Assembly: GCF_004153685.1 (NCBI RefSeq)
Contig: NZ_SDQD01000002.1
Location: forward strand, 310,001-374,000
Direction of reading: 5' to 3'
Origin: Pollutimonas harenae
Lineage (GTDB): Bacteria; Pseudomonadota; Gammaproteobacteria; Burkholderiales; Burkholderiaceae_B
DNA length: 64,000 nt
Positions 19,101-27,531 of this stretch are shown piece by piece (the first letter of the stretch is position 1; every line of letters begins with the position of its first letter). The notes beneath the pieces are model-generated. The model searched no databases. It was not told the DNA's origin and saw only the letters and a list, made by a program, of their open reading frames with translations. The position numbers and the translations under genes were made by a program.

Positions 19101-19853
19101 GGACTGCATGAACATTAGGGGCACGCCCTGCATCTGGCCAGCCACGCCATCGACGTAGCGGCGCAAGATGGGAGATAAGTAGGCATCGACGACAGTCGTG
19201 TCGCCACGGCCGACCAGCTTCATCATGGGGCTGACTTCGTGCGAAACCGATACCTGTGTAAAGCCGACTTCGCGTGCCAATATGGCCACTTCATTTTCGT
19301 GAGCCGGGTAGCGATAGGCATGCATCAGCACAATTGCTATGGAACGAAAACCTGCCGCATAGGCTTCTTGCAATTGGCGACGCACCTCGTTTTGATCGGG
19401 TGCTTGCAGCACATTGCCCTGGGCATCGACCCGTTCGTTGACCTCGTCTATGCGCTCGTACAGCAGTTCGGACAGCACGATGCGCAGATCGAACAGGCGG
19501 GGGCGTTCCTGATAGCCTATACGCAGCGCATCACGGAAGCCGCGCGTGGTAAACAGCACGGTGCGGTCGCCCTTGCGTTCCAGCAAGGCGTTGGTAGCGA
19601 CCGTCGTGCCCATCTTGACGGCTTCAATCAGGTGGACCGGAATCGCTGCGTCTGGCGCAATGCCCAGCAGCTTGCGTATGCCCGCCAGAGCGGCGTCGGC
19701 ATACTGTGCGGGGTTATCAGACAACAGTTTGTGGGTGACGAGCGCGCCATCGGGGCTACGGCCCACAATATCAGTAAAGGTGCCGCCGCGATCCACCCAG
19801 AATTGCCAGCGTGGGTCGTCAGTCGGCGTGTGACTTGCAGTGTGTACATCCAT
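16185..19853 (-). CDS. Fused 5-oxoprolinase/hydantoinase (HyuA-HyuB)
   Basis: This 1222-residue protein joins a hydantoinase A half and a hydantoinase B half. The A half opens with [19 protein letters not shown] and continues through the ATPase-like [14 protein letters not shown] and [17 protein letters not shown]. The B half runs from about residue 720 ([20 protein letters not shown]) and ends with a glycine-rich tail. Single-chain members of this size are usually ATP-dependent 5-oxoprolinases, which open pyroglutamate to glutamate. Relatives hydrolyse N-methylhydantoin or caprolactam. ATG at 19853, 13 bases after the aminotransferase stop, gives the family N-terminus; an in-frame start at 19982 would overlap that gene. 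It is the last gene of the IclR-linked operon. Confidence 0.88.
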   Translation of the reverse strand: MDVHTASHTPTDDPRWQFWVDRGGTFTDIVGRSPDGALVTHKLLSDNPAQYADAALAGIRKLLGIAPDAAIPVHLIEAVKMGTTVATNALLERKGDRTVLFTTRGFRDALRIGYQERPRLFDLRIVLSELLYERIDEVNERVDAQGNVLQAPDQNEVRRQLQEAYAAGFRSIAIVLMHAYRYPAHENEVAILAREVGFTQVSVSHEVSPMMKLVGRGDTTVVDAYLSPILRRYVDGVAGQMQGVPLMFMQSNGGLTAAEQFQGKDSILSGPAGGIVGMARTAQSVGYGALIGFDMGGTSTDVSHYNGEFERAFETEVAGVRLRAPMMNIHTVAAGGGSIVHFDGTRMRVGPDSAGANPGPAAYRNGGPLTVTDCNVMLGKLQPEFFPKIFGPEANQELDLQTVRDKFTDLARTIEQDTGHASTLEALAEGFIDIAVANMANAIKKISVERGYDVTKYTLVSFGGAGGQHACLVADALGMTRALIHPLAGVLSAYGMGLADITAMREASVELVLEESQLTQCEQVLATIGQAAYEQVAHQGVAAERIKLVQRAHLRYEGTDAALVVAYGSVSEMQARFEDTYSQRYSFLMPDKRLVIEAVSVEAIGMSAEQAQAGAEPANATVDEPSAQATIALYSNGKHHDTPVYQRDALQAGALLQGPAIVCDANGTTIIEPEWQMQILTGGELLLSRAVPKAGRHAIGTDVDPIMLEIFNNLFMSIAEQMGATLANTAFSVNIKERLDFSCALFDADGNLIANAPHMPVHLGSMGESIKAVLRKNAGTMRAGDSYVLNDPYNGGTHLPDITVVTPVFDTSGQDILFFVASRGHHADVGGITPGSMPPNSKTVHEEGVLIDNFKLIENGRMREAELRELLTGAQYPARNPEQNIADLRAQIAANEKGVQELRRMVREFGLDIVHAYMNHVQDNAEEAVRRVIGVLNDGEFTYELDNGAIIQVAVRVNTAERSAVIDFTGTSMQLANNFNAPSAVCMAAVLYVFRTLVNDEIPMNAGCLKPLQVVIPVGSMLNPLPPAATVAGNVETSQCITDALYGALGVMAAAQGTMNNFTFGNERYQYYETIAGGSGAGLLQGKDGQPVYFDGIDTVQTHMTNSRLTDPEVLEWRFPVLLESYEIRPNSGGAGKAHGGNGGIRRLRFLEPMTASILANRRRIPPFGLHGGSPGQLGRTYVQRIDGSQTELGATGSADMQPGDVFVIETPGGGGYGEAKV

Positions 19854-19866
19854 ATTTCTTTTCTGC

Positions 19867-21228
19867 CTACAGTGTTTTATGCACTTCATCCAGGGTTGTG
19901 ACAAAGCGCTCCACAATATCACGCACTTGGGCTTCCGTGATGATAAGTGGTGGGCAGAATGCGATGCTGTCTTGTATGCCACGAACGATCAGGCCGTGCT
20001 CGTGCGCGCGCTCATAGACGGCGGCGCCGACCGAACCTAGTGGATCGAAGGGCCGGCGGCTGTCCTTGTCGGCCACGAGCTCGACTGCGGCAATCAGGCC
20101 TGTGCCACGCACTTCGCCTACCAGAGGATGATCGCTCAGTTCGCGCAGCGCCGATTGCAGGACTTGGCCGGTACTTGCTGCATTCTGGACCAGACCTTTT
20201 TCCTGAATGATGTTCAGATTTTCAATGGCGACGGCGGTGGTGACAGGGTGACCGCTGGCTGTGTAGCCATGACCGAAGGTGCCCAGCTCGCCACTTTGGC
20301 GGGTAATGACGGAATTGACCTTGTCATTCAGCAGAACAGCCGCCAGTGGGAGATAAGACGAGGTGATTTGCTTGGACAAGACCATGATGTCCGCTTTGAT
20401 GTTGTACTTTTCCGATCCGAAAAAAGTACCGAGTCGACCAAAACCTGTGATGACTTCGTCGGCAACCACCAGTATGTCGTATTTGCGGCATACCGCCTGG
20501 ACCTTGTCCCAGTAGGTATTGGGTGGCACGATGACGCCGCCAGCGCCCATGACGGGCTCGCCAATGAAGGCCGCAACAGTATCGGGGCCTTCGCGCAGTA
20601 TCAGGGCCTCGAGTTCATTGGTCATGCGGGTGGCGAAGTCTTCTTCGCTTTCTCCTGGCAGGCCTTCACGATAGTAGTGCGGGCACAGCGTGTGCTTCAT
20701 GGTGGGCAGGGGCAGGTCGAAACCGCGATGATTGGGCGTCAGGCCAGTCAGGCTGGCCGACGCTACGGTGACGCCGTGATAGCCGCGGTTGCGAGCAATG
20801 ATTTTCTTCTTGTCGTGGCGACCCAGGGCATTGTTGTAGTACCACACCATCTTGATGACTGTGTCATTGGCCTCGGAACCCGAGTTGGTGAAGAACGCGG
20901 TGCTCATTTGCCCCTGCGTGGCCTGGACCAGGCGCTCGGCCAATTCAATGGAGGGCGTATGCGTCTTGTGCGTGAAGGTGTGATAAAAGGGCAGCTTTTG
21001 CATCTGACGATGCGCGGCATCGACGAGTCGCTCTTCATTGAAGCCGACCGCCACGCTCCAGAGGCCCGCCATGGCTTCTATATACTGCTTGCCCTGATCG
21101 TCATAAACATAAATGCCTTCGCCGCGCTCGATGATGCGCGGCCCGATCTGGCGATGCTTGACAGCATTGGTATAGGGGTGCAACTGATAGGTAATATCGC
21201 GATGCTGTGCCGTACTGAGTGTGGTCAT
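19867..21228 (-). CDS. Class III (omega) aminotransferase
   Basis: This 453-residue PLP enzyme has [16 protein letters not shown] (phosphate-binding region), D257 in [14 protein letters not shown] and the Schiff-base lysine K286 in [17 protein letters not shown]. The family moves amino groups from omega-amines or beta-amino acids, typically to pyruvate. The closest named types are beta-alanine, putrescine or taurine aminotransferases, and the substrate cannot be fixed from sequence alone. The ATG at 21228 has a GGAAAAA ribosome site; an in-frame upstream start at 21297 would run into the preceding gene. Next to a lactam- or oxoproline-opening enzyme, it could process the released omega-amino acid. 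Confidence 0.88.
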   Translation of the reverse strand: MTTLSTAQHRDITYQLHPYTNAVKHRQIGPRIIERGEGIYVYDDQGKQYIEAMAGLWSVAVGFNEERLVDAAHRQMQKLPFYHTFTHKTHTPSIELAERLVQATQGQMSTAFFTNSGSEANDTVIKMVWYYNNALGRHDKKKIIARNRGYHGVTVASASLTGLTPNHRGFDLPLPTMKHTLCPHYYREGLPGESEEDFATRMTNELEALILREGPDTVAAFIGEPVMGAGGVIVPPNTYWDKVQAVCRKYDILVVADEVITGFGRLGTFFGSEKYNIKADIMVLSKQITSSYLPLAAVLLNDKVNSVITRQSGELGTFGHGYTASGHPVTTAVAIENLNIIQEKGLVQNAASTGQVLQSALRELSDHPLVGEVRGTGLIAAVELVADKDSRRPFDPLGSVGAAVYERAHEHGLIVRGIQDSIAFCPPLIITEAQVRDIVERFVTTLDEVHKTL

Positions 21229-21280
21229 GGCGGTTTTTCCTGAAAGAAGGCTGGTGTCCAGTGTAAATTCGTGGGCTTGA

Positions 21281-22828
21281 TTAAATAAGGGCTTCAATCA
21301 AAAACGGGCCTTTGCGAGCAATTGCCGAGCGCAGGATATCGATGAAGCTATCCAGGGTACTTGCGCGGGCAGCCTCGACTCCGGCAGCCTGTGCCATGTG
21401 AACCCAGTCGATGGCAGGGTGATCAAGATCGAGCATGCGTCGGGCATTGTGGCCCGGCTCGCCGGCACCCACCATTTTCAACTCGTTATGCAGGATGGCA
21501 TAGCTGCGGTTGGCGAAAATAATGGTGACTACATCGAGCTGTTCGCGAGCCTGCGTCCATAAGGCTTGTGGGGTATACATGCCGCTGCCATCGGCTTGCA
21601 TCAAAATGACTTTTCGGTCGGGGCAAGCCACCGATGCGCCAGTGGCCAAGGGAATGCCTATGCCGATGGCTCCGCCCGTAATTTGCAGGAAGTCGTGTGG
21701 GGCAGAGCCGAAAGTGGATTTGAAGGAGTCGCGGCCAGAGCTCACCGATTCATCACAGATGATGGCGTTTTCAGGGCTGAGTACTCCGATGGCCTGGATG
21801 ACGGACGCCGCGTTCAAGCTACCGGTAGGTAGCGTGGTGGCGTTACGCTCGGCTGTCGTGATGGGACTTGCCCGGTCAGCGCCGACGGCATCGGCCAGTT
21901 CGTGCAGGGCTTGTGGTAAATCATTGCCAGGCTGAGTGAGTGCGATGACTTCGCAGTTTTCTGGAATGAGTACGCTGGGTTTGTTGGGATAGCCAAAGAA
22001 AGCAACGGGGACACGAGATCCGACCAGAATGAGTTGCTCAGTGCCTTCCAGGGCCTTGACCGCCAAGTCGACATTGAAGGGAACCCGGTCGATCATGACA
22101 CGGCCTGCGCCGCGTTCAATACGGCTATTGGCTTGCTGTGCCAGCAGGCGGGCGCCGGTTTTGGCGGCAATACGGCTTGCTGTTTCCAGCGCTCCGCTGC
22201 GCAAGGCTTTGCCTGACAGCAAAATAACAGTTTTGCGCCCATTGCCCAGGGCAGTGCTGGCCGCTTGAAGCGCTTGGGTGTCCAGCGCGGTTGCTGGGAT
22301 GGGCTTGGCGTGCTGTATGGCTTCCGGTGCTTCCGTCCAGGCTGCATCGGCGGGCAGAATCAGTGTGGAGATACCGCCCGGATTCTGGTTGGCAGCTTCG
22401 ATGGCCGCGGCGGCAGCCGGCGATACATTGGCTGCAGACTCAATACGATGCAGCCAGTCTGACATAGGCCGGGCGAGACTTTCGATATCGCTGGTCAGGG
22501 GGGCATCGTACTGAATGTGATAGCTGGCGTGCTCACCCACGATGTTGATCATGGGGGTGTGGGCACGGCGGGCATTATGCAGGTTGGCCAGGCCATTGGC
22601 CAGGCCGGGACCCAGATGCAGAAGCGTTGCGGCAGGCTTATCGGCCATGCGCCCGTAGCCGTCGGCAGCACCGGTGACTACGCCTTCGAACAGGCCAAGG
22701 ATGCAACGCATTTGGGGCTTTTTGTCGAGCGCAGCAACAAAATGCATTTCGGATGTGCCGGGGTTGGCAAAGCACACGTCGACGTTATTGGCCAATAAGG
22801 TGTCGCAAAGACTATCTGCACCGTTCAT
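21281..22828 (-). CDS. ThDP-dependent enzyme of the acetolactate synthase/benzoylformate decarboxylase group
   Basis: This 515-residue protein has the three-domain layout of ThDP decarboxylases. The catalytic glutamate lies in LGLFEGVVTGAADGYGRM (about residue 49) and the diphosphate/Mg motif is MQADGSGMYTPQALWTQARE (GDG replaced by ADG, with the NN motif read as NRSYAIL). It is shorter than biosynthetic acetolactate synthase (about 570 residues), and no small regulatory subunit is nearby. The group decarboxylates or ligates 2-oxo acids. Its place downstream of the aminotransferase substrates suggests it acts on a 2-oxo acid from the same pathway, which is an inference. Confidence 0.82.
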   Translation of the reverse strand: MNGADSLCDTLLANNVDVCFANPGTSEMHFVAALDKKPQMRCILGLFEGVVTGAADGYGRMADKPAATLLHLGPGLANGLANLHNARRAHTPMINIVGEHASYHIQYDAPLTSDIESLARPMSDWLHRIESAANVSPAAAAAIEAANQNPGGISTLILPADAAWTEAPEAIQHAKPIPATALDTQALQAASTALGNGRKTVILLSGKALRSGALETASRIAAKTGARLLAQQANSRIERGAGRVMIDRVPFNVDLAVKALEGTEQLILVGSRVPVAFFGYPNKPSVLIPENCEVIALTQPGNDLPQALHELADAVGADRASPITTAERNATTLPTGSLNAASVIQAIGVLSPENAIICDESVSSGRDSFKSTFGSAPHDFLQITGGAIGIGIPLATGASVACPDRKVILMQADGSGMYTPQALWTQAREQLDVVTIIFANRSYAILHNELKMVGAGEPGHNARRMLDLDHPAIDWVHMAQAAGVEAARASTLDSFIDILRSAIARKGPFLIEALI

Positions 22829-22848
22829 GGATAAAACCTTTTAAGCGA

Positions 22849-22865
22849 GCGCCCTGACAGGGCGC
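22849..22865 (-). other. Intercistronic hairpin
   Basis: GCGCCC-TGACA-GGGCGC forms a 6-bp G+C stem with a 5-base loop between the Bug receptor gene stop (22887) and the start of the ThDP enzyme gene (22828). There is no T run, so it may attenuate or stabilise the mRNA rather than terminate it. This could make the receptor transcript more abundant than the enzyme transcript. Confidence 0.4.
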
Positions 22866-22886
22866 GTTAAACAAATGGGGAAGAAT

Positions 22887-23882
22887 TTACTGCTTTGTAA
22901 TGTTGCGCTCTTGGATGAGTGTGCTCCAGCGTTTGCGTTCTGTTTTTTCGAAGGCTTTCAGGTCATCACCGAAAAGTGTGCCGGCCTGCGCGCCCAAAGT
23001 CACAAACTTGGCTTGCAGCTCAGGTGTGTTCAAGGCTTGTTTGGCTGCCTCTATCAGCTTGTCCTTCGCGTCTTTGGGTGTGCCTTTGGGTACGTACAAG
23101 GCAAACCAGGCGGTGACGTCCATGTTTTTAAGACCGCTTTCGGCAACGGTGGGGATGTCGGGAATGGACGGCGAGCGTTCTGCCGAAGTGATGGCAATGC
23201 CGCGAATCTTGGAACCATCTTTGACCTGGGACAGGGTGCTGGGCAGATTGTCCATCAAGATATCCACCTGGCCGCCTATGAGTGCAGGTAAAGAGCCTGA
23301 AACACCTTTGAACGGTACGTGCAGCATATCGATACCGGCGACTTGTTCCAGGTAGGCTCCCGTCAAATGTACCGATGAGCCCACGCCTGGCGAGGCATAG
23401 CTCAGTTTTTCATCGCCTGATGCTTTAGCTGCGGCGATAAGGTCATCCATGTTCTTGATCTTGGACTCTACGTTGACGGCGATGATGTTGGGTGTAGTCA
23501 TGACGAGCGCAATAGGCTCGAAATCTTGTTCGGGGTTGAAGGGCAGGTCTTTGTACAAAAACTGGTTGATGGTTTGAGTGCCTATCGTACCCATGCCGAG
23601 GGTGTAGCCGTCGGGTTTGGCTCGTGCTACGTAACCCATGCCTATGCTGCCGCCTGCACCTGCGCGATTTTCGACAACAATGGTCTGGCCCAGGCTGGCT
23701 TCCATAGCTTGAGCGATGGTACGCGCGGCGATGTCGGTGGTGCCGGCAGGTGGGTAGGGTACAACCAGAGTAACGGGATGGTCGGGAAAACCGGCGGCCT
23801 GAACGGTTGCAGCCATGGCCAGGCTAGCCAGGCCGGTACATGCATAGTGGGCCCAGGCGCTTTGAAAACGTATTTTGATCAT
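22887..23882 (-). CDS. Bug-family periplasmic solute receptor (TctC-like), first copy
   Basis: This 331-residue protein has a signal peptide ending near residue 28 (VQAAGFPDHPVTLVVPYPP) and the Bug/TctC fold. The two ligand loops are YPPAGTTDIAARTIAQAM and GYVARAKPDGYTLGMGTIGT. Bug proteins capture carboxylates such as glutamate, aspartate, nicotinate or pyroglutamate. They usually serve a TctAB-type membrane pair, which is absent from this window. The ATG at 23882 has GGAGA ten bases upstream. It lies in the operon between the gamma-glutamyltransferase and the ThDP enzyme. Confidence 0.9.
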   Translation of the reverse strand: MIKIRFQSAWAHYACTGLASLAMAATVQAAGFPDHPVTLVVPYPPAGTTDIAARTIAQAMEASLGQTIVVENRAGAGGSIGMGYVARAKPDGYTLGMGTIGTQTINQFLYKDLPFNPEQDFEPIALVMTTPNIIAVNVESKIKNMDDLIAAAKASGDEKLSYASPGVGSSVHLTGAYLEQVAGIDMLHVPFKGVSGSLPALIGGQVDILMDNLPSTLSQVKDGSKIRGIAITSAERSPSIPDIPTVAESGLKNMDVTAWFALYVPKGTPKDAKDKLIEAAKQALNTPELQAKFVTLGAQAGTLFGDDLKAFEKTERKRWSTLIQERNITKQ

Positions 23883-23916
23883 CGTTGTGTCTCCTAGTGG
23901 GTAAATCGTTACAGCG

Positions 23917-25512
23917 TCAGAAACCGACGGCCTGGCCGTCTCGGCGAGGATCGGATGCGCCAATGTAAATGCCATTATCCTGACGAAGTATGAGTTGTGC
24001 AGCGCCAAAGTCAAGGCTGTTTGGGCTTTGCAGTTCGACCTTGTGGCCGTACGCCTGCAGTGCGGCGGCCAAGTCCGCCGGGGCGTGTGCTTCAAGCATG
24101 ACACGTGGGCCGGCTTCGACCCGGAAACGCAGTGCGTCGACCGCTGCTTGAGGATTACGGCCCAGGTCGATCAGTTGTTGCATCATCTGGACGTGGCCTT
24201 GTGCCTGCATGTTTCCGCCCATGACGCCAAAGCTGGCAAAAGGTTGGCCCTGACGGGTGATGAAGGCCGGGATAATCGTGTGCATGGGGCGTTTGCCTGG
24301 GCCTACCTGGTTTCTATGTCCTGGCTTCAGTGAAAAACCACGGCCCCGGTTATGCATGGCAATACCGGTTTCCGGCACGACGACGCCGGAGCCGAAGCCC
24401 TGGTAGTTGGACTGTATGAACGACACCATCATGCCGCTGCTGTCGGCGGCTGTCAGATAGACTGTTCCGCCTTGCGAAGGCATGCCCGCTGACGGTGTGC
24501 GCGCAATAGCGGGATCGATAAGCTTGGCCCGCTCGTTCAGGTAGCTGCGGTCCAGCAGCTGTTCCGTCAACTTGCCCATATTGGCCGGTTCGCCCACATA
24601 CTCGTGCAGGTCAGCAAATGCCAGCTTGACTGCCTCGATGGGCAGGTGGAAGAGATCGAGCGGCTGATCGGGGCGGGGAGGTTCGAAGCTGTCCAGCATG
24701 CCGAGTGCCATCAAGGCGGCAATGCCCTGGCCGTTAGGCGGTATTTCGTGCAAGGTGTATTCGCCCCGATATGGCATGGAGAGCGGCTCCACCCATTCGC
24801 AGCGATGGGAGGCCAGGTCGGCGGCTGTCAGGGCTCCGCCGGTACTGGCGGCAAAGGCAGCGATCTTATCGGCTAATTCACCTTCATAAAAGTCGCGCCC
24901 CAGACTGCTGGCAATGCGCTCCAGTGTGCGTGCTTGTGCTGCGCAGCGCCAGACTTGACCGGCCTTTGGGGTTGAGTTGTCGGGAAAGAACGTGCTGGCA
25001 AAGCCAGGCTGATCTTTAAGCAGTGGTGCCTGCGACGCCCATTGGCGGGCGATGATAGGGGTAACCGCAAAGCCCTCGGCAGCGTAGGCGATGGCTGGCT
25101 CAAAGAGCGTTGCGAAAGGTAGTTTGCCAAACCGCTGGGACAGCTCTGCCCATCCTGCTATCTGGCCTGGCACCGTGACGGTGTCCCAGCCCATTTGAGG
25201 CATGGCCTCTAGTCCTGCAAAATGCTCTGGCGTCCAGGCTTGAGGTGCACGGCCTGAAGCGTTCAGGCCGTGCAGTTTGCCTTGGTCCCAGATCAGAGCA
25301 AAAGCGTCGCCGCCCAGGCCGTTCATGACGGGTTCGACAACCGTAAGAGTAATGGCAGCAGCCAGGGCGGCGTCGACAGCATTACCGCCGGCAAGCAGCA
25401 TGCGCAGGCCGGCCTGCGCTGCCAAGGGTTGTGTGGTGCTGACGACGTTGGCGGCCAGTACAGGCATGCGCTGGCTTGTGTGGGGAAATTCCCAGAACGA
25501 ATTGGCGGACAC
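23917..25512 (-). CDS. Gamma-glutamyltransferase family Ntn-hydrolase
   Basis: This 531-residue protein has the gamma-glutamyltranspeptidase fold. The nucleophile is T350 in SQGGTVYLTAADSSG, where self-cleavage would release the small subunit. GLGGDAFALIW and the downstream FGSGVVVPETGIAMHNRG are typical of the YwrD/YwrD-like branch. No signal peptide is visible, so it is probably cytoplasmic, unlike E. coli Ggt. The family hydrolyses or transfers gamma-glutamyl groups, and some members act as acylases. It lies between two Bug receptors and upstream of an oxoprolinase-type gene, which suggests gamma-glutamyl compound use. The glutathione activity itself is not proven. Confidence 0.88.
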   Translation of the reverse strand: MSANSFWEFPHTSQRMPVLAANVVSTTQPLAAQAGLRMLLAGGNAVDAALAAAITLTVVEPVMNGLGGDAFALIWDQGKLHGLNASGRAPQAWTPEHFAGLEAMPQMGWDTVTVPGQIAGWAELSQRFGKLPFATLFEPAIAYAAEGFAVTPIIARQWASQAPLLKDQPGFASTFFPDNSTPKAGQVWRCAAQARTLERIASSLGRDFYEGELADKIAAFAASTGGALTAADLASHRCEWVEPLSMPYRGEYTLHEIPPNGQGIAALMALGMLDSFEPPRPDQPLDLFHLPIEAVKLAFADLHEYVGEPANMGKLTEQLLDRSYLNERAKLIDPAIARTPSAGMPSQGGTVYLTAADSSGMMVSFIQSNYQGFGSGVVVPETGIAMHNRGRGFSLKPGHRNQVGPGKRPMHTIIPAFITRQGQPFASFGVMGGNMQAQGHVQMMQQLIDLGRNPQAAVDALRFRVEAGPRVMLEAHAPADLAAALQAYGHKVELQSPNSLDFGAAQLILRQDNGIYIGASDPRRDGQAVGF

Positions 25513-25542
25513 GTTGGCCTCTTGTATGTGATTGAGAATGAA

Positions 25543-26511
25543 TTACTGGACGACTATGCCTGCGCGTTTGACCAGCGCCTCGATAATGGGCTTTTCAGTC
25601 TTGATTTGTGTGGTCAGCGCTTCGGCGGACCCATCACCCGGTTCCAGCCCCATATTCAACATCTGGTCATGAATCTTTGGGTCTTTCAGTGCGGCTTGCA
25701 GTGCCTGGCGCAAAGTGCTGGTAACGTCTGATGGTGTATTCGGTGGTGCGACCAGAGTGAACCATGCCGTGATTTCAAATCCTGGATAGCCTGCTTCGCT
25801 GATGGTGGGCAGTTTGGGCAAGGAAGATAATCGGTTTTTGCTGGTAATGGCCAGCACATCGACCTTGCCGGCGTCGACTTGAGGCATGCCTGTAGAGACC
25901 ATGTCGAAAAATACATCGACGTCCCCGTTGATCAGCTGTGGCAGCGCCTGGGTTGAGCCTTTGAAAGGCACATGCAGCATATCGATGTCTGCCACTTGCT
26001 GGAAGTATTCGGCGGCCAGGTGTGACGAGGTACCTGCGCCGAAGGATGCGACGCTGAGCGCACCGGGTTGCTTCTTGGCAAAGTTGATGACGTCCGCCAC
26101 AGACTTGAAGTCATGTTTTTTTGCGCTGAGCAGCACCATGGGGCCTATGCCTATCATGCCTATGGGCGTGAAAGCGTCAGGATCGTAGGACAGTGTTTTA
26201 AATAGATAGCGATTGGTGACCAGGGTGGAGTTGGTGGCCAGAAGTATGGTGTAGCCGTCGGGTTTTGCCCGTGCCGCATACGAGGCGCCTATGGTTGTGG
26301 CTGCTCCGGCCCGATTCTCGACGACCATGGACTGCCCCAGTGTTTTGCTCATGTGTTCTGTCAGAACCCGGGCCAGGGCGTCGGTGGCCCCGCCTGCCGG
26401 AAACGGTGTCACGACGGTGACTGCACGCTCGGGATAGTTCGCTGCTGAGGCAAGTGTGACCAGGCTGCTGAGCAAGCCTGCTGCAATGATGCGGGTGCAC
26501 GTTTTTAACAT
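25543..26511 (-). CDS. Bug-family periplasmic solute receptor (TctC-like), second copy
   Basis: This 322-residue receptor has a signal peptide ending near residue 23 (TLASAANYPERAVTVVTPFP) and the loops FPAGGATDALARVLTEHM and SYAARAKPDGYTILLATNST. It is clearly paralogous to the receptor at 22887 but well diverged, so the two probably bind different ligands or different forms of one ligand. The ATG at 26511 follows GGAGACCTC. It is the first gene of the operon, transcribed away from iclR. The receptor-first order is common where binding protein is needed in excess. Confidence 0.9.
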   Translation of the reverse strand: MLKTCTRIIAAGLLSSLVTLASAANYPERAVTVVTPFPAGGATDALARVLTEHMSKTLGQSMVVENRAGAATTIGASYAARAKPDGYTILLATNSTLVTNRYLFKTLSYDPDAFTPIGMIGIGPMVLLSAKKHDFKSVADVINFAKKQPGALSVASFGAGTSSHLAAEYFQQVADIDMLHVPFKGSTQALPQLINGDVDVFFDMVSTGMPQVDAGKVDVLAITSKNRLSSLPKLPTISEAGYPGFEITAWFTLVAPPNTPSDVTSTLRQALQAALKDPKIHDQMLNMGLEPGDGSAEALTTQIKTEKPIIEALVKRAGIVVQ

Positions 26512-26550
26512 GAGGTCTCCTGCGGGATTTTGGGTGGGTTCTGTGAACTT

Positions 26551-26601
26551 GTTTGTACAAAATGGTTTGAACAAAATGACTTAATTCCGTAGAATGGAAT
26601 T
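26551..26601. promoter_or_regulatory. Repeats in the iclR/operon divergent promoter region
   Basis: A 14-base unit GTTTGTACAAAATG is followed directly by GTTTGAACAAAATG (26551-26578). The core TTTGTACAAA of the first unit is a perfect palindrome. Five bases on, AATTCC and GGAATT form an inverted repeat with a 7-base spacer (26583-26601). The elements lie 40-90 bases upstream of both divergent genes, the position expected for IclR binding. Which element is the operator cannot be told. Confidence 0.6.
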
Positions 26602-26644
26602 CAGTTCCTGTTTTTAGATTCAATATAAGAGCTTCATCTAATAA

Positions 26645-27496
26645 ATGCAAACCTTTTCCCGTCGTCCCGGCTCTTCAGAAAGCCACCAGTCCGCCTCATC
26701 GGCTTCACGCCGTCCAGCCAGGCGCAAGCGTCAGCCGGACCATGCGGGTGCGGCCTCGCCGAATTTTGTTGAAGCGCTGGCTCGAGGACTGCAGGTGATG
26801 CGTTGTTTTGATCCCAGCGTGGAGTCATTGGGCAATCTTGAGCTGGCCGAGCGTACGGGCTTGCCCAAGTCTACGGTCAGCCGTATTGTCTACACGCTGA
26901 CCACGCTCGGGTATTTGCGCTATCACACCGATACCGGACGTTACTCACCCAGCTATGGTGTATTGGCCCTGGGCTTCGCATGTCTGGCCAACCAAGGGGT
27001 ACGCCAACTGGCCCGCCCGCTCATGGAGGCGCTGGCCCAGACAACGGGCGCCGCTGTCGCGCTGGGTGCTTTCGATGGCGAGGCCATGACCTACATCGAG
27101 GCTGTTCATGGCTCATCCGCCTTATATCTGCGCTTGCCAGTGGGCTATCGTGTCGGAATGAACAGCACCATGGGGCGCGCCTATCTGGCCAGTTTATCGT
27201 TGCCGGAGCGTACAGCGCTTCTTCAAACGCTGGAACCCGGGCTGGTATCGTCCACAAAGATATCCAAAGCTTGTCGAGAGCTCAAAGCCACTGGTTGCTG
27301 TTTTGGTATCGGGGACTGGCAGCCTGGCATACATGCCGTGGCAGCTCCGTTCGCCACATTGACCGGCGAGGGCACTTTTGTACTGAGCTGCGGCGGGCCG
27401 GCCAACATCCTGCCTCAAGAACGCTTGCAGACTGTCGTTGCCGACAGTCTGAATGAAATAGTGCGCCAGTTGGCGCCGCCCTTGTCTGGGCGTTGA
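26645..27496 (+). CDS. IclR-family transcriptional regulator
   Basis: This 283-residue regulator has a basic N-terminal tail (about 35 residues rich in R, S and K), then a winged helix-turn-helix (ELAERTGLPKSTVSRIVYTLTTLGYLRY, about residues 59-86) and the IclR effector domain. The effector domain includes LGAFDGEAMTYIEAVHGSS, GMNSTMGRAYLASL and the closing AAPFATLTGEGTFVLSCGG. It is divergent from the Bug/GGT/oxoprolinase operon and is its probable regulator. The effector is likely a small acid of that pathway. IclR proteins may repress or activate, and the sequence does not show which. Confidence 0.92.
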   Translation: MQTFSRRPGSSESHQSASSASRRPARRKRQPDHAGAASPNFVEALARGLQVMRCFDPSVESLGNLELAERTGLPKSTVSRIVYTLTTLGYLRYHTDTGRYSPSYGVLALGFACLANQGVRQLARPLMEALAQTTGAAVALGAFDGEAMTYIEAVHGSSALYLRLPVGYRVGMNSTMGRAYLASLSLPERTALLQTLEPGLVSSTKISKACRELKATGCCFGIGDWQPGIHAVAAPFATLTGEGTFVLSCGGPANILPQERLQTVVADSLNEIVRQLAPPLSGR

Positions 27497-27531
27497 TGCG
27501 TGGGCGCGCTCTTAGGCGGTCGCTGTCATGC

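Noticed and set aside
19867-22828. Taurine route (Tpa plus Xsc)
   Set aside because: A class III aminotransferase next to a ThDP enzyme recalls this pathway, but the ThDP protein is too short and lacks the Xsc pattern, and no sulfite exporter or phosphotransacetylase gene is present.
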